A DNA stretch of 7,537 nt, from NCBI GenBank assembly GCA_016871655.1, contig VHCR01000064.1, positions 1 through 7,537 of the forward strand, given 5' to 3'. Source of the DNA: Verrucomicrobiota bacterium (GTDB lineage Bacteria; Verrucomicrobiota; Verrucomicrobiia; Chthoniobacterales; UBA6821). The notes beneath the pieces are model-generated. The model saw only the letters and a program-made list of their open reading frames with translations, had not been told where the DNA came from and did not search any database. Both the position numbers and the translations under genes were made by a program. Below are positions 1 through 6,825 of this stretch, piece after piece; position 1 is the first letter of the stretch; every line of letters begins with the position of its first letter.

Positions 1-177
1 CAATGCTTACCTCAACCCTCAATACCTCCGCTAAAAACTAATCCTTCACCACTAACTTTTTCATTCCGCTCTTTTCAATTTTACAGAAAAATTGTTGCTT
101 AACCTCCGACCCCTTCTCCGACCCCTTCTCCCTTCTTTAATATTGTCTACACACGAAATTTCTGAAACTCTCATTTT
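1..177. other. Non-coding leader upstream of the alanine-rich gene
   Basis: No credible gene is visible here. The plus strand is rich in C and T, with a duplicated 12-mer at 105-128 (listed separately). A TAATAT at 138-143 could be a -10 element for the gene starting at 178, but nothing resembling TTGACA lies 16-18 nt upstream of it, so I do not call a promoter. The 20 nt before the ATG contain no Shine-Dalgarno sequence. ACCTCCG occurs twice (24-30 and 102-108). Confidence 0.5.
105..128 (+). repeat. Tandem 12-mer, two perfect copies
   Basis: The unit TCCGACCCCTTC occurs at 105-116 and again at 117-128, directly abutting. A degenerate third start (TCCCTTCTT) follows at 129-137. The repeat lies about 50 nt upstream of the ATG at 178, so copy-number change would alter the spacing or the leader of that gene. 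Two copies could also be a chance local duplication. Confidence 0.85.
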
Positions 178-921
178 ATGAAGTTCCCTCCTGTTGCTGC
201 ACTCTTAGTTTTTTTTGCTTTCTCCATGAAGTCATTTGCATTTCCTGGTGTTGAGGGGAAGGGTGATCCGATTTCTCCTGATGAAAGTAATCAGCGTGCT
301 CTGGCTCGTTCTGGCGATCCTCATTTCGATGATGAGAGTAATCTCCAAGAAAGAGGTTCTGTTGCAGCCATAGCAGAAACTGAAAATAATGCTGGCAACT
401 CTGAAAATTATGTGCTTTCTGGTCCGAGCACCTATCCAACTTATCCAAAATTTTCAAATCCTTTGAGTGCAGCTGAAGCAGTTCGCTCTATAAAAATTAT
501 TCCTCAACAATTAGTAACTCCTGAAATTTTAAAACAAACTGCTTCAGCTGCCAGAGCTGCTGTGCAGGCTGCAAGGGAAGCTCGACCAAATGAGGATGCT
601 TCTTACTTCATCCCGCAATTAAGCAGATTGAGAAACGTTTCCTCTGCTTCAGTTTCTGAGAGTCAGAGAATTGAGAATGAAGTGGCTATCATCATGGAAG
701 AGGTAAGTGAGCGAGTGGCAACATCTCTTCAGCAATCTCAAGAAGAAGTTCAAAATAGCACTGAGTCTGCTGAGCGAGCTGCAGCCAAGCTTGAAAGAGT
801 AGCTCTCAACCTTGGTGCAAATTCTCGTCCTCAAGTTGACAGATCTGTAAATAGAACGATAGTCCAAAGCATGCAGCGAGAAGCTGCTGATGCTACCGAA
901 GCCGTTCGGAGTGCCGCGTAG
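178..921 (+). CDS. Secreted alanine/serine/glutamate-rich helical protein, N-terminal part of an amber-interrupted frame
   Basis: I do not recognise a family. The 247-residue product starts with a clear Sec signal peptide: MK, then a hydrophobic stretch of about residues 5-16, with likely cleavage after Ser-Phe-Ala (residues 19-21). Residues 22-100 are polar, with many Ser, Asn, Glu and Pro, and look disordered. From about residue 100 the chain becomes helix-forming and alanine-rich (AARAAVQAAREAR near 122-135, ESAERAAAKLERVALNL near 196-212, ATEAVRSAA at the end). No SD precedes the ATG, but the signal peptide fixes the start. The frame ends at TAG 919-921, and the same frame continues open for 1992 nt with the same composition. 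The simplest reading is that this is the first quarter of one protein of about 911 residues. Alternatives are a genuine short secreted protein with a separate downstream gene, or a sequencing error at the TAG. Confidence 0.75.
   Translation: MKFPPVAALLVFFAFSMKSFAFPGVEGKGDPISPDESNQRALARSGDPHFDDESNLQERGSVAAIAETENNAGNSENYVLSGPSTYPTYPKFSNPLSAAEAVRSIKIIPQQLVTPEILKQTASAARAAVQAAREARPNEDASYFIPQLSRLRNVSSASVSESQRIENEVAIIMEEVSERVATSLQQSQEEVQNSTESAERAAAKLERVALNLGANSRPQVDRSVNRTIVQSMQREAADATEAVRSAA
919..921 (+). other. In-frame amber codon between two same-frame coding stretches
   Basis: The TAG separates codons for Arg-Ser-Ala-Ala from Lys-Leu-Arg-Met. Both flanks are in frame 1 and open for 247 and 663 codons respectively. 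The helix-rich alanine-heavy texture is the same on both sides. One base change (for example CAG or GAG to TAG) would explain it. No other gene in this window ends in TAG: the other stops are TAA or TGA. Confidence 0.8.
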
Positions 922-930
922 AAATTGAGA

Positions 931-2913
931 ATGTCGACTTCTTCTTCGGCTTATGTCTTCTGTTTGACTCAAGCTGCAGCAGAACAAAAAGCATCGATGG
1001 CAGCATCGATGCTTCAGTTTGCTTCAGCTCCAGAAGATCCGAGTGCTCTCAAGGAGCTCGAGTTCCAGTCCATCAAGACTCAGATAGTTATCGAGATTGC
1101 CTTCAATGCTGCGGAAGCTCTTCATGCGAGAGCCACCGTAGAAGCGATGTCTCAGCCTGATCACCAAAGCTTGCAAGATCGCCTGGCCGCTGCAGCCACT
1201 CTTGTTGTTGAACTCAGCAGCATGGCTCTTGAGAGTTATGAAAGGACTAATGCTCTCCAGGCGAGAAAGGCTTCCATGCTCATGGAAGGACAAGTTTCTC
1301 CTGTGATAACTATATCGCCGCGGTTCCTTGTAGAAGCTAAGAGTGCTCGACTATTATGTAGGTCTGTGATGAGTGCAGCGGAGGAGGTATGCAAATCTTC
1401 TTTTGTAACAGAAAGTTTCTCTTCCCCCATTAACACTCTCTCGCAGCGTATTCAATTAAAAGAAAAAGCTACTCAACGCAGCCGCAATGCAATGGAGGTT
1501 TTTACTGCCCCGTACGTTCATGAAGTGGTCCACTTGGGTCAAGGTGTGTCCATCTCAGGATTTATACCAGAGCGTCATAAAATGATGGCTTGCAATGATG
1601 CTGTTACAGCCGCTAGGGAAGAGGCTCTACAAGCCAGTATGTTAAATCGGTCTAGGGTAATTCCATCATCTGAATTTTTAAGTGAAGTCAGTGCAACCAT
1701 TGAGGATGTACGTAAGGAACTTGATCAGCGGCCAGAGCGGATGAGATCAGAAGTTCCTCATGCCCCCTTGCTGTATCAGACGGGCTTTGCTCGCCGCACC
1801 ACTGAAATGGCTCTTCGTGAGGCTCAAAACGCTGTCTCCTCTACTTCGGATGATCCTAAAAAACCTGTGAGAGTGATGATAGCAAAGAGTCTGATGGTTG
1901 CAGCCATGGACGTTTTTACAAGGATTCATGAAGCTTCTGCTGTTGCTGATAGACCCTATCTCTGGCAAGAGAAGTTTAAGAATGAACGCTACTCGTTGGA
2001 CTATTACAGCAGTAAATTATTACAGGAGAGTGTTAAAAATAATCCAGCCCTCACTCCTGACGTTAAAAAAATAGAAGAAGCCATCAAGACCATTCTCCCC
2101 GATTCGCTTGATCAGGAGATAGCAACCATGACAACTCGTTCTGAGTTGCCAGAAATGCCAAGACGCCTAGAAGAACAGAAAAATCTCTTGCTAACTTGGA
2201 GAAGAGCGGTTAGCACTCCAGAAGAACGTCGACGTATTACAGCAACTGCGCAACAAGCGTTTCCTGCAATCATACGACTAGAGAATACTGCTGCGCAATT
2301 AATACAAGGAAAAATGCCTCATGATCTCTTTTGGAGAAGCGAGAGAATGGGCGCTGCCTGGTTCTCTGGTGGTTTGAGAATTATTGAAGCTGCTAGGACT
2401 CTAGGAAATCTTTTAATGGATGCTCCTGATCGAGCTGTCATGCATTCCCAACACAAAACAGTTTTTGATGCAGCAGCAGCAGCAGTTCCTGCTCGCATGG
2501 CTAGTAAACTTATTTTGAAAATTACTAAGGATATAGTTAACTTGGGCATCATAGGTGGTGAACAACTTATTCACCACTACCACGATCTTCAAGAAGCTAT
2601 AGGCGATGCTTATGCTGCTGCAGCAGAGGCGATGAAAGCCTATGATGGCTACAACACGGCTGACATAGAGGCTGCCAAAGTTGGAGGAATAATAAAAATG
2701 ACGACTTCGAAGCGCAATCAGCAATTTGCAGCGAGAGCATTACAACAAGTTTTTCAAACCATGGGTCCAAGTATCGCACCTCCGCCTCGTGCCGTAATGA
2801 ACGTCATTGCAGAGGCAGCCTCGAGAAGTCAAGCGGCATGGAAACGTGCTCAAGAGGCAGCAGCTCTTATACAGCCTCTCATAGATGCAGCGAGAGCAGC
2901 TCGCATGCGGTAA
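931..2913 (+). CDS. Large alanine-rich alpha-helical protein, C-terminal part of the amber-interrupted frame
   Basis: The 660-residue product matches no family I recognise. It appears almost entirely helical. It has recurring Ala/Glu/Arg segments (NDAVTAAREEALQAS near 222-236, GDAYAAAAEAMKAYDGY near 555-571, a highly alanine-rich C-terminal tail ending AARAARMR) and polar linkers. A run of five identical GCA codons lies at 2470-2484. It has no transmembrane segment and no signal peptide of its own. A secreted location would therefore require it to be joined to the preceding 178-921 frame, which it continues without a phase change. ATG 931 is the first ATG. A TTG at 925 is in frame two codons earlier, and neither has an SD. 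If translated alone it would be a cytoplasmic helical protein. If fused, it is the body of a secreted protein of about 911 residues, perhaps structural or an effector. The stop lies 5 nt from the end of convergent folD. Confidence 0.65.
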   Translation: MSTSSSAYVFCLTQAAAEQKASMAASMLQFASAPEDPSALKELEFQSIKTQIVIEIAFNAAEALHARATVEAMSQPDHQSLQDRLAAAATLVVELSSMALESYERTNALQARKASMLMEGQVSPVITISPRFLVEAKSARLLCRSVMSAAEEVCKSSFVTESFSSPINTLSQRIQLKEKATQRSRNAMEVFTAPYVHEVVHLGQGVSISGFIPERHKMMACNDAVTAAREEALQASMLNRSRVIPSSEFLSEVSATIEDVRKELDQRPERMRSEVPHAPLLYQTGFARRTTEMALREAQNAVSSTSDDPKKPVRVMIAKSLMVAAMDVFTRIHEASAVADRPYLWQEKFKNERYSLDYYSSKLLQESVKNNPALTPDVKKIEEAIKTILPDSLDQEIATMTTRSELPEMPRRLEEQKNLLLTWRRAVSTPEERRRITATAQQAFPAIIRLENTAAQLIQGKMPHDLFWRSERMGAAWFSGGLRIIEAARTLGNLLMDAPDRAVMHSQHKTVFDAAAAAVPARMASKLILKITKDIVNLGIIGGEQLIHHYHDLQEAIGDAYAAAAEAMKAYDGYNTADIEAAKVGGIIKMTTSKRNQQFAARALQQVFQTMGPSIAPPPRAVMNVIAEAASRSQAAWKRAQEAAALIQPLIDAARAARMR

Positions 2914-2918
2914 TAATC

Positions 2919-3797
2919 TTAACTCGTAAGCCGTTCACAAGCTTTGACACAATTGTGCATGAGCATCGCAATGGTCATCGGTCCGACGCCTCCTGGGACG
3001 GGTGTAATAGCGGCGCAGCGATGAGCAACTGCATCGAAGTCAACGTCGCCGACGAGGCGATAGCCTGTTGAAGAAGAGGTGTCAGGAATGCGATTGATGC
3101 CGACGTCAATAACCACGGCTCCTTCTCGGAGGTTCTCTGCGCCTAGTGCGTGAGGTCGTCCGAGAGCTGCAATGACAATGTCTGCGGAACGCGTGATCTC
3201 TACGAGATGGCGCGTGCGCGAGTGAGCAATGGTGACTGTTGCATCGCCGCCGAGGCCTTTGCGCAGCAGCAGCAGCGCCATCGGTTTTCCAACAATGAGG
3301 CTGCGTCCGACGATGACAATATTCGCACCACGTGTCTCAATCCCATGAGCCGTGAGCAAGTGTTGACAACCGAGAGGCGTGCAAGGTACAAAGCCACTCT
3401 CATCATCCATCGCAAGTTTCGCTACGTTGATCGGATGAAAACCATCGACATCTTTGCGAGGATCAAGAGCCTTGGTGATCGCCTGTTCATCGATGTGAGA
3501 AGGTGGTGGGGACTGCACGAGGATGCCATGGATTAACGGATTGTCATTTAATTTTTCAATCAGCTGTAGAAGCTCATTCTGTGAGGTGCTGGCAGGGAGT
3601 TCAATTTTGCGAGAGAACATGCCGAGCCGCTGACAGGCGCAATCTTTGTTTCTGACGTACGCTTGAGATGCTGGGTCTTCACCAACTAAAACGACAGCGA
3701 GGCCAGGTGTGATGCCGCGTTGTTTTAACAATGCAATTCGTTCGAGAAGTTTTTGTTCAACTTCCGCGGCAATTTTTTTTCCGTCAATTAAATTCAT
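2919..3797 (-). CDS. folD: Bifunctional methylenetetrahydrofolate dehydrogenase / methenyltetrahydrofolate cyclohydrolase
   Basis: FolD oxidises 5,10-methylene-THF to 5,10-methenyl-THF with NADP+ and hydrolyses that to 10-formyl-THF. This supplies purine and formyl-Met synthesis in the cytoplasm. The 292 residues match the usual family length. The N-terminal catalytic domain has YVRNK (47-51, the conserved Tyr and Lys of the active site), GILVQ (91-95) and KDVDGFHP (115-122). The Rossmann domain has [10 protein letters not shown] (164-173), HSRT (192-195), DVGINR (231-236), GDVDF (250-254) and [10 protein letters not shown] (266-275). One oddity is VQSPPP at 94-99, where most relatives have VQLPLP. 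The conserved Gln is kept, so activity is expected. It is the last gene of the ubiX operon. Its ATG overlaps the upstream stop as ATGA, implying translational coupling, and no SD is visible. Its 3' end faces the alanine-rich gene 5 nt away. Confidence 0.97.
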   Translation of the reverse strand: MNLIDGKKIAAEVEQKLLERIALLKQRGITPGLAVVLVGEDPASQAYVRNKDCACQRLGMFSRKIELPASTSQNELLQLIEKLNDNPLIHGILVQSPPPSHIDEQAITKALDPRKDVDGFHPINVAKLAMDDESGFVPCTPLGCQHLLTAHGIETRGANIVIVGRSLIVGKPMALLLLRKGLGGDATVTIAHSRTRHLVEITRSADIVIAALGRPHALGAENLREGAVVIDVGINRIPDTSSSTGYRLVGDVDFDAVAHRCAAITPVPGGVGPMTIAMLMHNCVKACERLTS

Positions 3798-4471
3798 GGT
3801 GAAATGTTGTTTTGGCCTTCAGCTTTTCTGTCAGCAGCCTCAGCGTTTGTTTTTAAAAGATCTTCCAGCTTGAGCCGCTCTGGTTCTAGGTCTGCGAGTG
3901 ATGGATCAATGGTGATGTATTGGTCAACCACAACAGTGATTTTTGAAAAAGGCCACGGGATAGCGAAAGAATCCCACGTTTTTAAATGAAAAGCGCGATG
4001 ATAGCGAGCGTGGAGTGGCAAGATGCGGAGCCCTGTTTTTTGCGCTAAAAAAACAACGCCAGGTCCCAGAGAATATTTTGGGCCGCGTGGTCCATCCGGC
4101 GTGATGGCAAGATCGTGTCCAGTTTCTAATTTTTCGGTGAGCTCGCGCAAGGCCGTCGATCCGCGACGCGAGCTAGAGCCGCGTACCGAGCCCATTCCAA
4201 GGCGGCTCATCACGCCAGCGAGAATATCTCCATCTTTGCTTGGACTTGTCAGCACCACAACTCCTCGACGTGAGCGATGAGGGTAGTGCCTTAAAAAAGC
4301 AACGGCGATGGCCGGAATGCGATTGTGCCAAAAGGTCATGATTACCGGCTCTTTTGGTGGTTGTGTGAGAAAGACTCCTCGATCGATTACCTCCAAACGT
4401 AAGGTTCGAAAAAGAACGCGCGCAACGAAGGCTGCAAGAGTAGCAAAAAATTGTTCTCGAGAAAATTTCAT
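3794..4471 (-). CDS. DUF374-family lysophospholipid acyltransferase-like protein
   Basis: This is a member of the DUF374 group (Pfam PF04028) related to glycerolipid and lipid A acyltransferases, and probably transfers an acyl chain to a membrane lipid at the inner membrane. The 225 residues fit the family. Residues about 6-22 form a hydrophobic N-terminal anchor. Diagnostic motifs are FWHNR (47-51), SPSKDG (76-81), RGSSSRRG (97-104) and TPDGPRGP (124-131). The HX4D motif of PlsC-type enzymes is not present after His49, so the catalytic details may differ, and no substrate can be read from the sequence. The last 25 or so residues are charged and variable. It sits in the middle of the operon. 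Its start overlaps the ubiX stop by 4 nt and its stop overlaps the folD start by 4 nt. Its link to quinone or folate metabolism is not evident, so co-transcription may be positional. Confidence 0.9.
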   Translation of the reverse strand: MKFSREQFFATLAAFVARVLFRTLRLEVIDRGVFLTQPPKEPVIMTFWHNRIPAIAVAFLRHYPHRSRRGVVVLTSPSKDGDILAGVMSRLGMGSVRGSSSRRGSTALRELTEKLETGHDLAITPDGPRGPKYSLGPGVVFLAQKTGLRILPLHARYHRAFHLKTWDSFAIPWPFSKITVVVDQYITIDPSLADLEPERLKLEDLLKTNAEAADRKAEGQNNISP

Positions 4472-5043
4472 GACACTGTTGTCTTTTCCTTCAGTCTTTC
4501 TTCACCCCACCGGCACGCATTAGGAGCCTCAATGCCTAACTGATCGAGAACACGATGAACAACGGTGTCAGCAAGTTCTTCCAATGTTTTTGGATTGCTG
4601 TAAAAAGAGGGCATTGCAGGCAAAACAGAAGCTCCTGCTTCCATAACGGTAACAACGTTGCGAGCTTGAATGAGATTCCAAGGTGTTTCGCGGACGACGA
4701 GGATAAGTTTACGACGTTCTTTTAAAAAAACATCAGCTGAACGAAGGATTAATGAATCAGAGGTTCCAGAGGCAATGCGTCCCACGGTTCCCATCGAGCA
4801 AGGAAGAATGACCATCGCATCAAAAAGCGCAGAGCCACTGGCGAAAGGGGCCATCATCGACTTCTCCTGATATTGCCGAGTCTCTGGAGGTATGTCCAAT
4901 GTTCCTAATTCTTGGTGGATGACCTGTTTGGCATAAGCGGTCATCACGAGGTGAAGCTCATGACCTTTTCCTTCTAAATGATGGAGGAGACGTTGGAGAT
5001 AGATGGCTCCACTGGCTCCCGTAGCAGCAATGACTAGGCGCAT
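4468..5043 (-). CDS. ubiX: Flavin prenyltransferase UbiX
   Basis: UbiX joins dimethylallyl phosphate to FMN, giving prenylated FMN, the cofactor of UbiD-family decarboxylases (ubiquinone or menaquinone-type pathways and other aromatic acid decarboxylations). The 191 residues are typical. The FMN-binding start TGASG lies at 8-12. PCSM lies at 81-84, LKERRKL at 107-113, RETP at 118-121 and PAMPSFY at 142-148. All are hallmark segments of the Flavoprotein/UbiX family. No ubiD is present in the window, so the decarboxylase partner must lie elsewhere. It is the first gene of the minus-strand operon with the DUF374 acyltransferase and folD. Upstream, four ACC-containing heptamers (5051-5078) end only 7 nt before the ATG. 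No SD is visible, so the repeat occupies the place of a normal ribosome-binding site. Confidence 0.96.
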   Translation of the reverse strand: MRLVIAATGASGAIYLQRLLHHLEGKGHELHLVMTAYAKQVIHQELGTLDIPPETRQYQEKSMMAPFASGSALFDAMVILPCSMGTVGRIASGTSDSLILRSADVFLKERRKLILVVRETPWNLIQARNVVTVMEAGASVLPAMPSFYSNPKTLEELADTVVHRVLDQLGIEAPNACRWGEERLKEKTTVS

Positions 5044-5050
5044 AGAAGCA

Positions 5051-5078
5051 GGTTACAGGTTATAGGTTGCAGGTTACA
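5051..5078. repeat. Four tandem heptamers beside the ubiX start
   Basis: On the plus strand the copies read GGTTACA (5051-5057), GGTTATA (5058-5064), GGTTGCA (5065-5071) and GGTTACA (5072-5078). The consensus is GGTTNYA-like, with the outer copies identical and the inner two differing at one position each. On the ubiX strand the second copy yields TATAAC, a 5/6 match to a sigma70 -10 element about 14 nt before the ATG, but no good -35 lies at 17 nt. The array fills the 5' leader of ubiX. Confidence 0.9.
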
Positions 5079-5147
5079 GCAAAAAGATTTTTCGCTCTTA
5101 CAAAAATAAAATTGCATGATTTTAAAAAAAGAGTAGGTGTTGCAGTC

Positions 5148-5176
5148 ATTCTGTTCTCTTGAAAAAGAGAACGAAT
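5148..5176 (+). promoter_or_regulatory. 12-bp inverted repeat with GAAA loop in the leader of the 5195 gene
   Basis: Arms GTTCTCTT (5153-5160) and AAGAGAAC (5165-5172) are perfectly complementary around the loop GAAA (5161-5164), a GNRA tetraloop in RNA. The stem extends by ATTC (5148-5151) pairing with GAAT (5173-5176), leaving only T5152 bulged. No T-run follows on either strand, so it is not an intrinsic terminator. It lies 18 nt before the ATG at 5195. It could be a 5'-UTR structure or a dyad operator for a dimeric repressor, in the gap between divergent genes. Confidence 0.65.
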
Positions 5177-5194
5177 AAAACCTCCAATCAAACT

Positions 5195-6205
5195 ATGAAA
5201 ATGAAATCAAAAACATTAAAATGCACTTTAATGCTTGTAGCCGCTTCGGTTCTATCGCTTCGGACCACTCAGGCTCAGTCAAACTCCGATGATGTTTCAT
5301 CTTTTCAAGCTTGGCAACAGCTTCAAGATACAATGCCGGAATTAGGTGCGAGCCCGGCCCCGGAAGCTCTGAGTGTTGCTGAAGCCCAAGTTATTGGTTA
5401 TCAACTAGCCTTAGCTGAGGAGAACAGAGGATCTCAGCAATTGATAAGGGATGCAGTTGCAGCAGAAGCAGAGCTTAGCAATGCCGATTTTTCTAATCCT
5501 CTCGGGATCTTGTTTTGCTCAATCGAATTTGAAACCTTTGAGAATGATCTTGTCAATGTGAGAGAAGGTTCAACAAAGACAAAAGTCAATTTTTTTAATG
5601 ATGATACGAATGCTTTAATACAAGATATCAGATACGACTTTACCGTATTACAACAAGATCTATTAAATTTTGATGGTATTAATCCTGCTGCGCTCGAACA
5701 ACGGAATGCAGACATGATCAATTATAGACTAGACGTTGAAAAACTAGTGGAGAAAGCTCATCACTATAAAAAAGCAGCATTGAAAGATGCAGTTGATGTT
5801 GCAGCGTTAACTCCAGAAGAACAGCAGTTGTGGAATCAATTTCACTTAAAGCTTGCTAAAAAATGCAAGGCCGCTTGCAAAAATGCTCTGAGTCAGATTC
5901 CGAATTCTGAAGGTGGCATCGATCCTCTCACATTACAGAACAATTTCGAACAAGCAGAAAAAATCAATGCTTCTGCGGAAACATTGAAAATACTCGAACA
6001 AGGTTGTCTTTATGAATTCCTGAACGTTCTCATTGCGAAGAGAAGCGATGTGGACAGCTCACTCAACTCCTTCAACCAACTTCAAAAAAGACTCGATCAG
6101 TTCTTAAATAATGTTGATACGAATAACCTTGTTGCTCTTTTGCAAGCGCAAGTTGATATGCTTGCTTATGAAAAAGAGGTTGCTGCAGGAGCCGTAAGCA
6201 AATAA
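5195..6205 (+). CDS. Secreted helical protein of unknown function
   Basis: I do not recognise a family. From ATG 5195 the product is 336 residues. It begins MKMKSK and continues with a hydrophobic core (about 11-22), then likely signal peptidase I cleavage after Thr-Gln-Ala (25-27). An in-frame TTG at 5159 would add 12 polar residues, but it lies inside a strong hairpin and would lengthen the n-region, so ATG 5195 (or 5201) is preferred. There is no SD. The mature chain is rich in Gln, Leu, Ala and Asn and predominantly helical. It has four cysteines (108, 224, 228, 271), the middle pair in a CKAAC spacing, which could form disulfides outside the cytoplasm. There is no membrane anchor or known motif. 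It is monocistronic, bounded by the leader hairpin and the terminator at 6231-6267. It could be a periplasmic structural or adaptor protein. No sequence similarity to the 178-2913 protein is visible. Confidence 0.8.
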   Translation: MKMKSKTLKCTLMLVAASVLSLRTTQAQSNSDDVSSFQAWQQLQDTMPELGASPAPEALSVAEAQVIGYQLALAEENRGSQQLIRDAVAAEAELSNADFSNPLGILFCSIEFETFENDLVNVREGSTKTKVNFFNDDTNALIQDIRYDFTVLQQDLLNFDGINPAALEQRNADMINYRLDVEKLVEKAHHYKKAALKDAVDVAALTPEEQQLWNQFHLKLAKKCKAACKNALSQIPNSEGGIDPLTLQNNFEQAEKINASAETLKILEQGCLYEFLNVLIAKRSDVDSSLNSFNQLQKRLDQFLNNVDTNNLVALLQAQVDMLAYEKEVAAGAVSK

Positions 6206-6230
6206 TATCTTGCCTATAAAAACCAACGAG

Positions 6231-6267
6231 AACGACTGCTCTCTTTTTTGAGGGCAGTCGTTTTTTT
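6231..6267 (+). terminator. Rho-independent terminator
   Basis: Arm AACGACTGCTCTC (6231-6243) pairs with GAGGGCAGTCGTT (6250-6262), 13 pairs with a single T-G wobble. The loop is TTTTTT, and T-run 6261-6267 follows. It lies 26 nt past the stop of the secreted protein gene, so that gene ends its own transcript and rplS is independently transcribed. Confidence 0.92.
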
Positions 6268-6286
6268 AACTTATCAATAAATTCTC

Positions 6287-6315
6287 TTGTCAGCAGCTCA
6301 AACATTGCTTATTCT
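6287..6315 (+). promoter_or_regulatory. Probable sigma70-type promoter of rplS
   Basis: TTGTCA (6287-6292, 5/6 to TTGACA) is followed by exactly 17 nt and then TATTCT (6310-6315, 4/6 to TATAAT). It starts 20 nt after the terminator T-run and ends 21 nt before the rplS ATG. The implied 5' leader is about 14 nt, too short for a structured autoregulatory element. Confidence 0.5.
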
Positions 6316-6336
6316 TTCGGACCAATTTCTTCGGCT

Positions 6337-6690
6337 ATGACTATTATTCAAACTATCGAACAAGAGCACATGAAAAAAGATCTCACTCCTTTTGGAGTTG
6401 GAGACAGCGTCCGTGTGCATACCCGCGTTATTGAAGGTGAAAAAGAACGGACTCAGATTTATGCTGGTATCGTGATTGGCCGGAAAGGGACTGGCATTAA
6501 CGAAACCTTTACCGTTCGTCGTATTTCCTATGGAGAAGGAGTGGAGCGTGTGTTTCCTCTTCACTCTCCTCGTATTGCTAAAATCGAAGTAGAGAAAAAA
6601 GGTTCTGTCCGTCGCGCGAAGTTGAATTATCTCCGTAACCGTAAGGGTAAATCGGCTACGACTGTAAAAGAAAAGTCGACTGCTGAGTAA
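6337..6690 (+). CDS. rplS: 50S ribosomal protein L19
   Basis: L19 is a large-subunit protein at the 30S-50S interface. The 117 residues match the family. Helical [12 protein letters not shown] is followed by [10 protein letters not shown] (22-31), [17 protein letters not shown] (31-47), the signature [19 protein letters not shown] (56-74), [11 protein letters not shown] (75-85), and [10 protein letters not shown] (91-100), with a basic tail. The ATG at 6337 gives the normal N-terminus. No SD is found at 5-12 nt upstream, only a GGA about 15 nt away. trmD, often found just upstream, is absent here, replaced by a secreted-protein gene and a terminator. rnhB follows 135 nt downstream. Confidence 0.97.
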   Translation: MTIIQTIEQEHMKKDLTPFGVGDSVRVHTRVIEGEKERTQIYAGIVIGRKGTGINETFTVRRISYGEGVERVFPLHSPRIAKIEVEKKGSVRRAKLNYLRNRKGKSATTVKEKSTAE

Positions 6691-6825
6691 CTTATCCTTT
6701 AAAGATAAGAAGAAATAGCGGCAAAAGAACGCAAGAATTTTTCATAGTTAACGGTTTCTTTTTTGGGGGCTCTGTGCCTTCTTTTTCAGCTATTAATTTT
6801 TTTTGATTTCTTTGTGGGGAATTCT

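Noticed and set aside
913..1150. Frameshift rather than stop as the cause of the interruption at 919
   Set aside because: The same frame resumes immediately after the TAG. The alternative open frame through this region gives a Ser/Cys-rich translation unlike either flank.
2470..2484. Five GCA repeats as a phase-variable microsatellite
   Set aside because: It is a triplet repeat coding for alanine in an alanine-rich protein, and changes would not shift the frame.
2413..2724. Minus-strand open frames opposite the alanine-rich gene
   Set aside because: The opposite strand of GCA/GCT-rich alanine codons naturally lacks stops. The translations are Cys/Ser-rich and show no protein-like pattern.
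3150..3536. 128-codon plus-strand open frame opposite folD
   Set aside because: It lies wholly antisense to a well-conserved gene, and its translation has no recognisable features.
5159..5194. TTG 5159 as start of the secreted protein
   Set aside because: It lies inside the 5148-5176 stem, has no SD and adds a polar stretch before an already complete signal peptide at ATG 5195.
6691..6709. CTTATC/GATAAG hairpin after rplS as a terminator
   Set aside because: The 6-bp AT-rich stem has no following T-run on either strand, so rplS and rnhB may be co-transcribed.
6763..6825. Extended rnhB start at TTG 6763 encoding a hydrophobic leader
   Set aside because: RNase HII is cytoplasmic and about 200-215 residues. 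The extra 21 residues are atypical and a good SD precedes TTG 6826.
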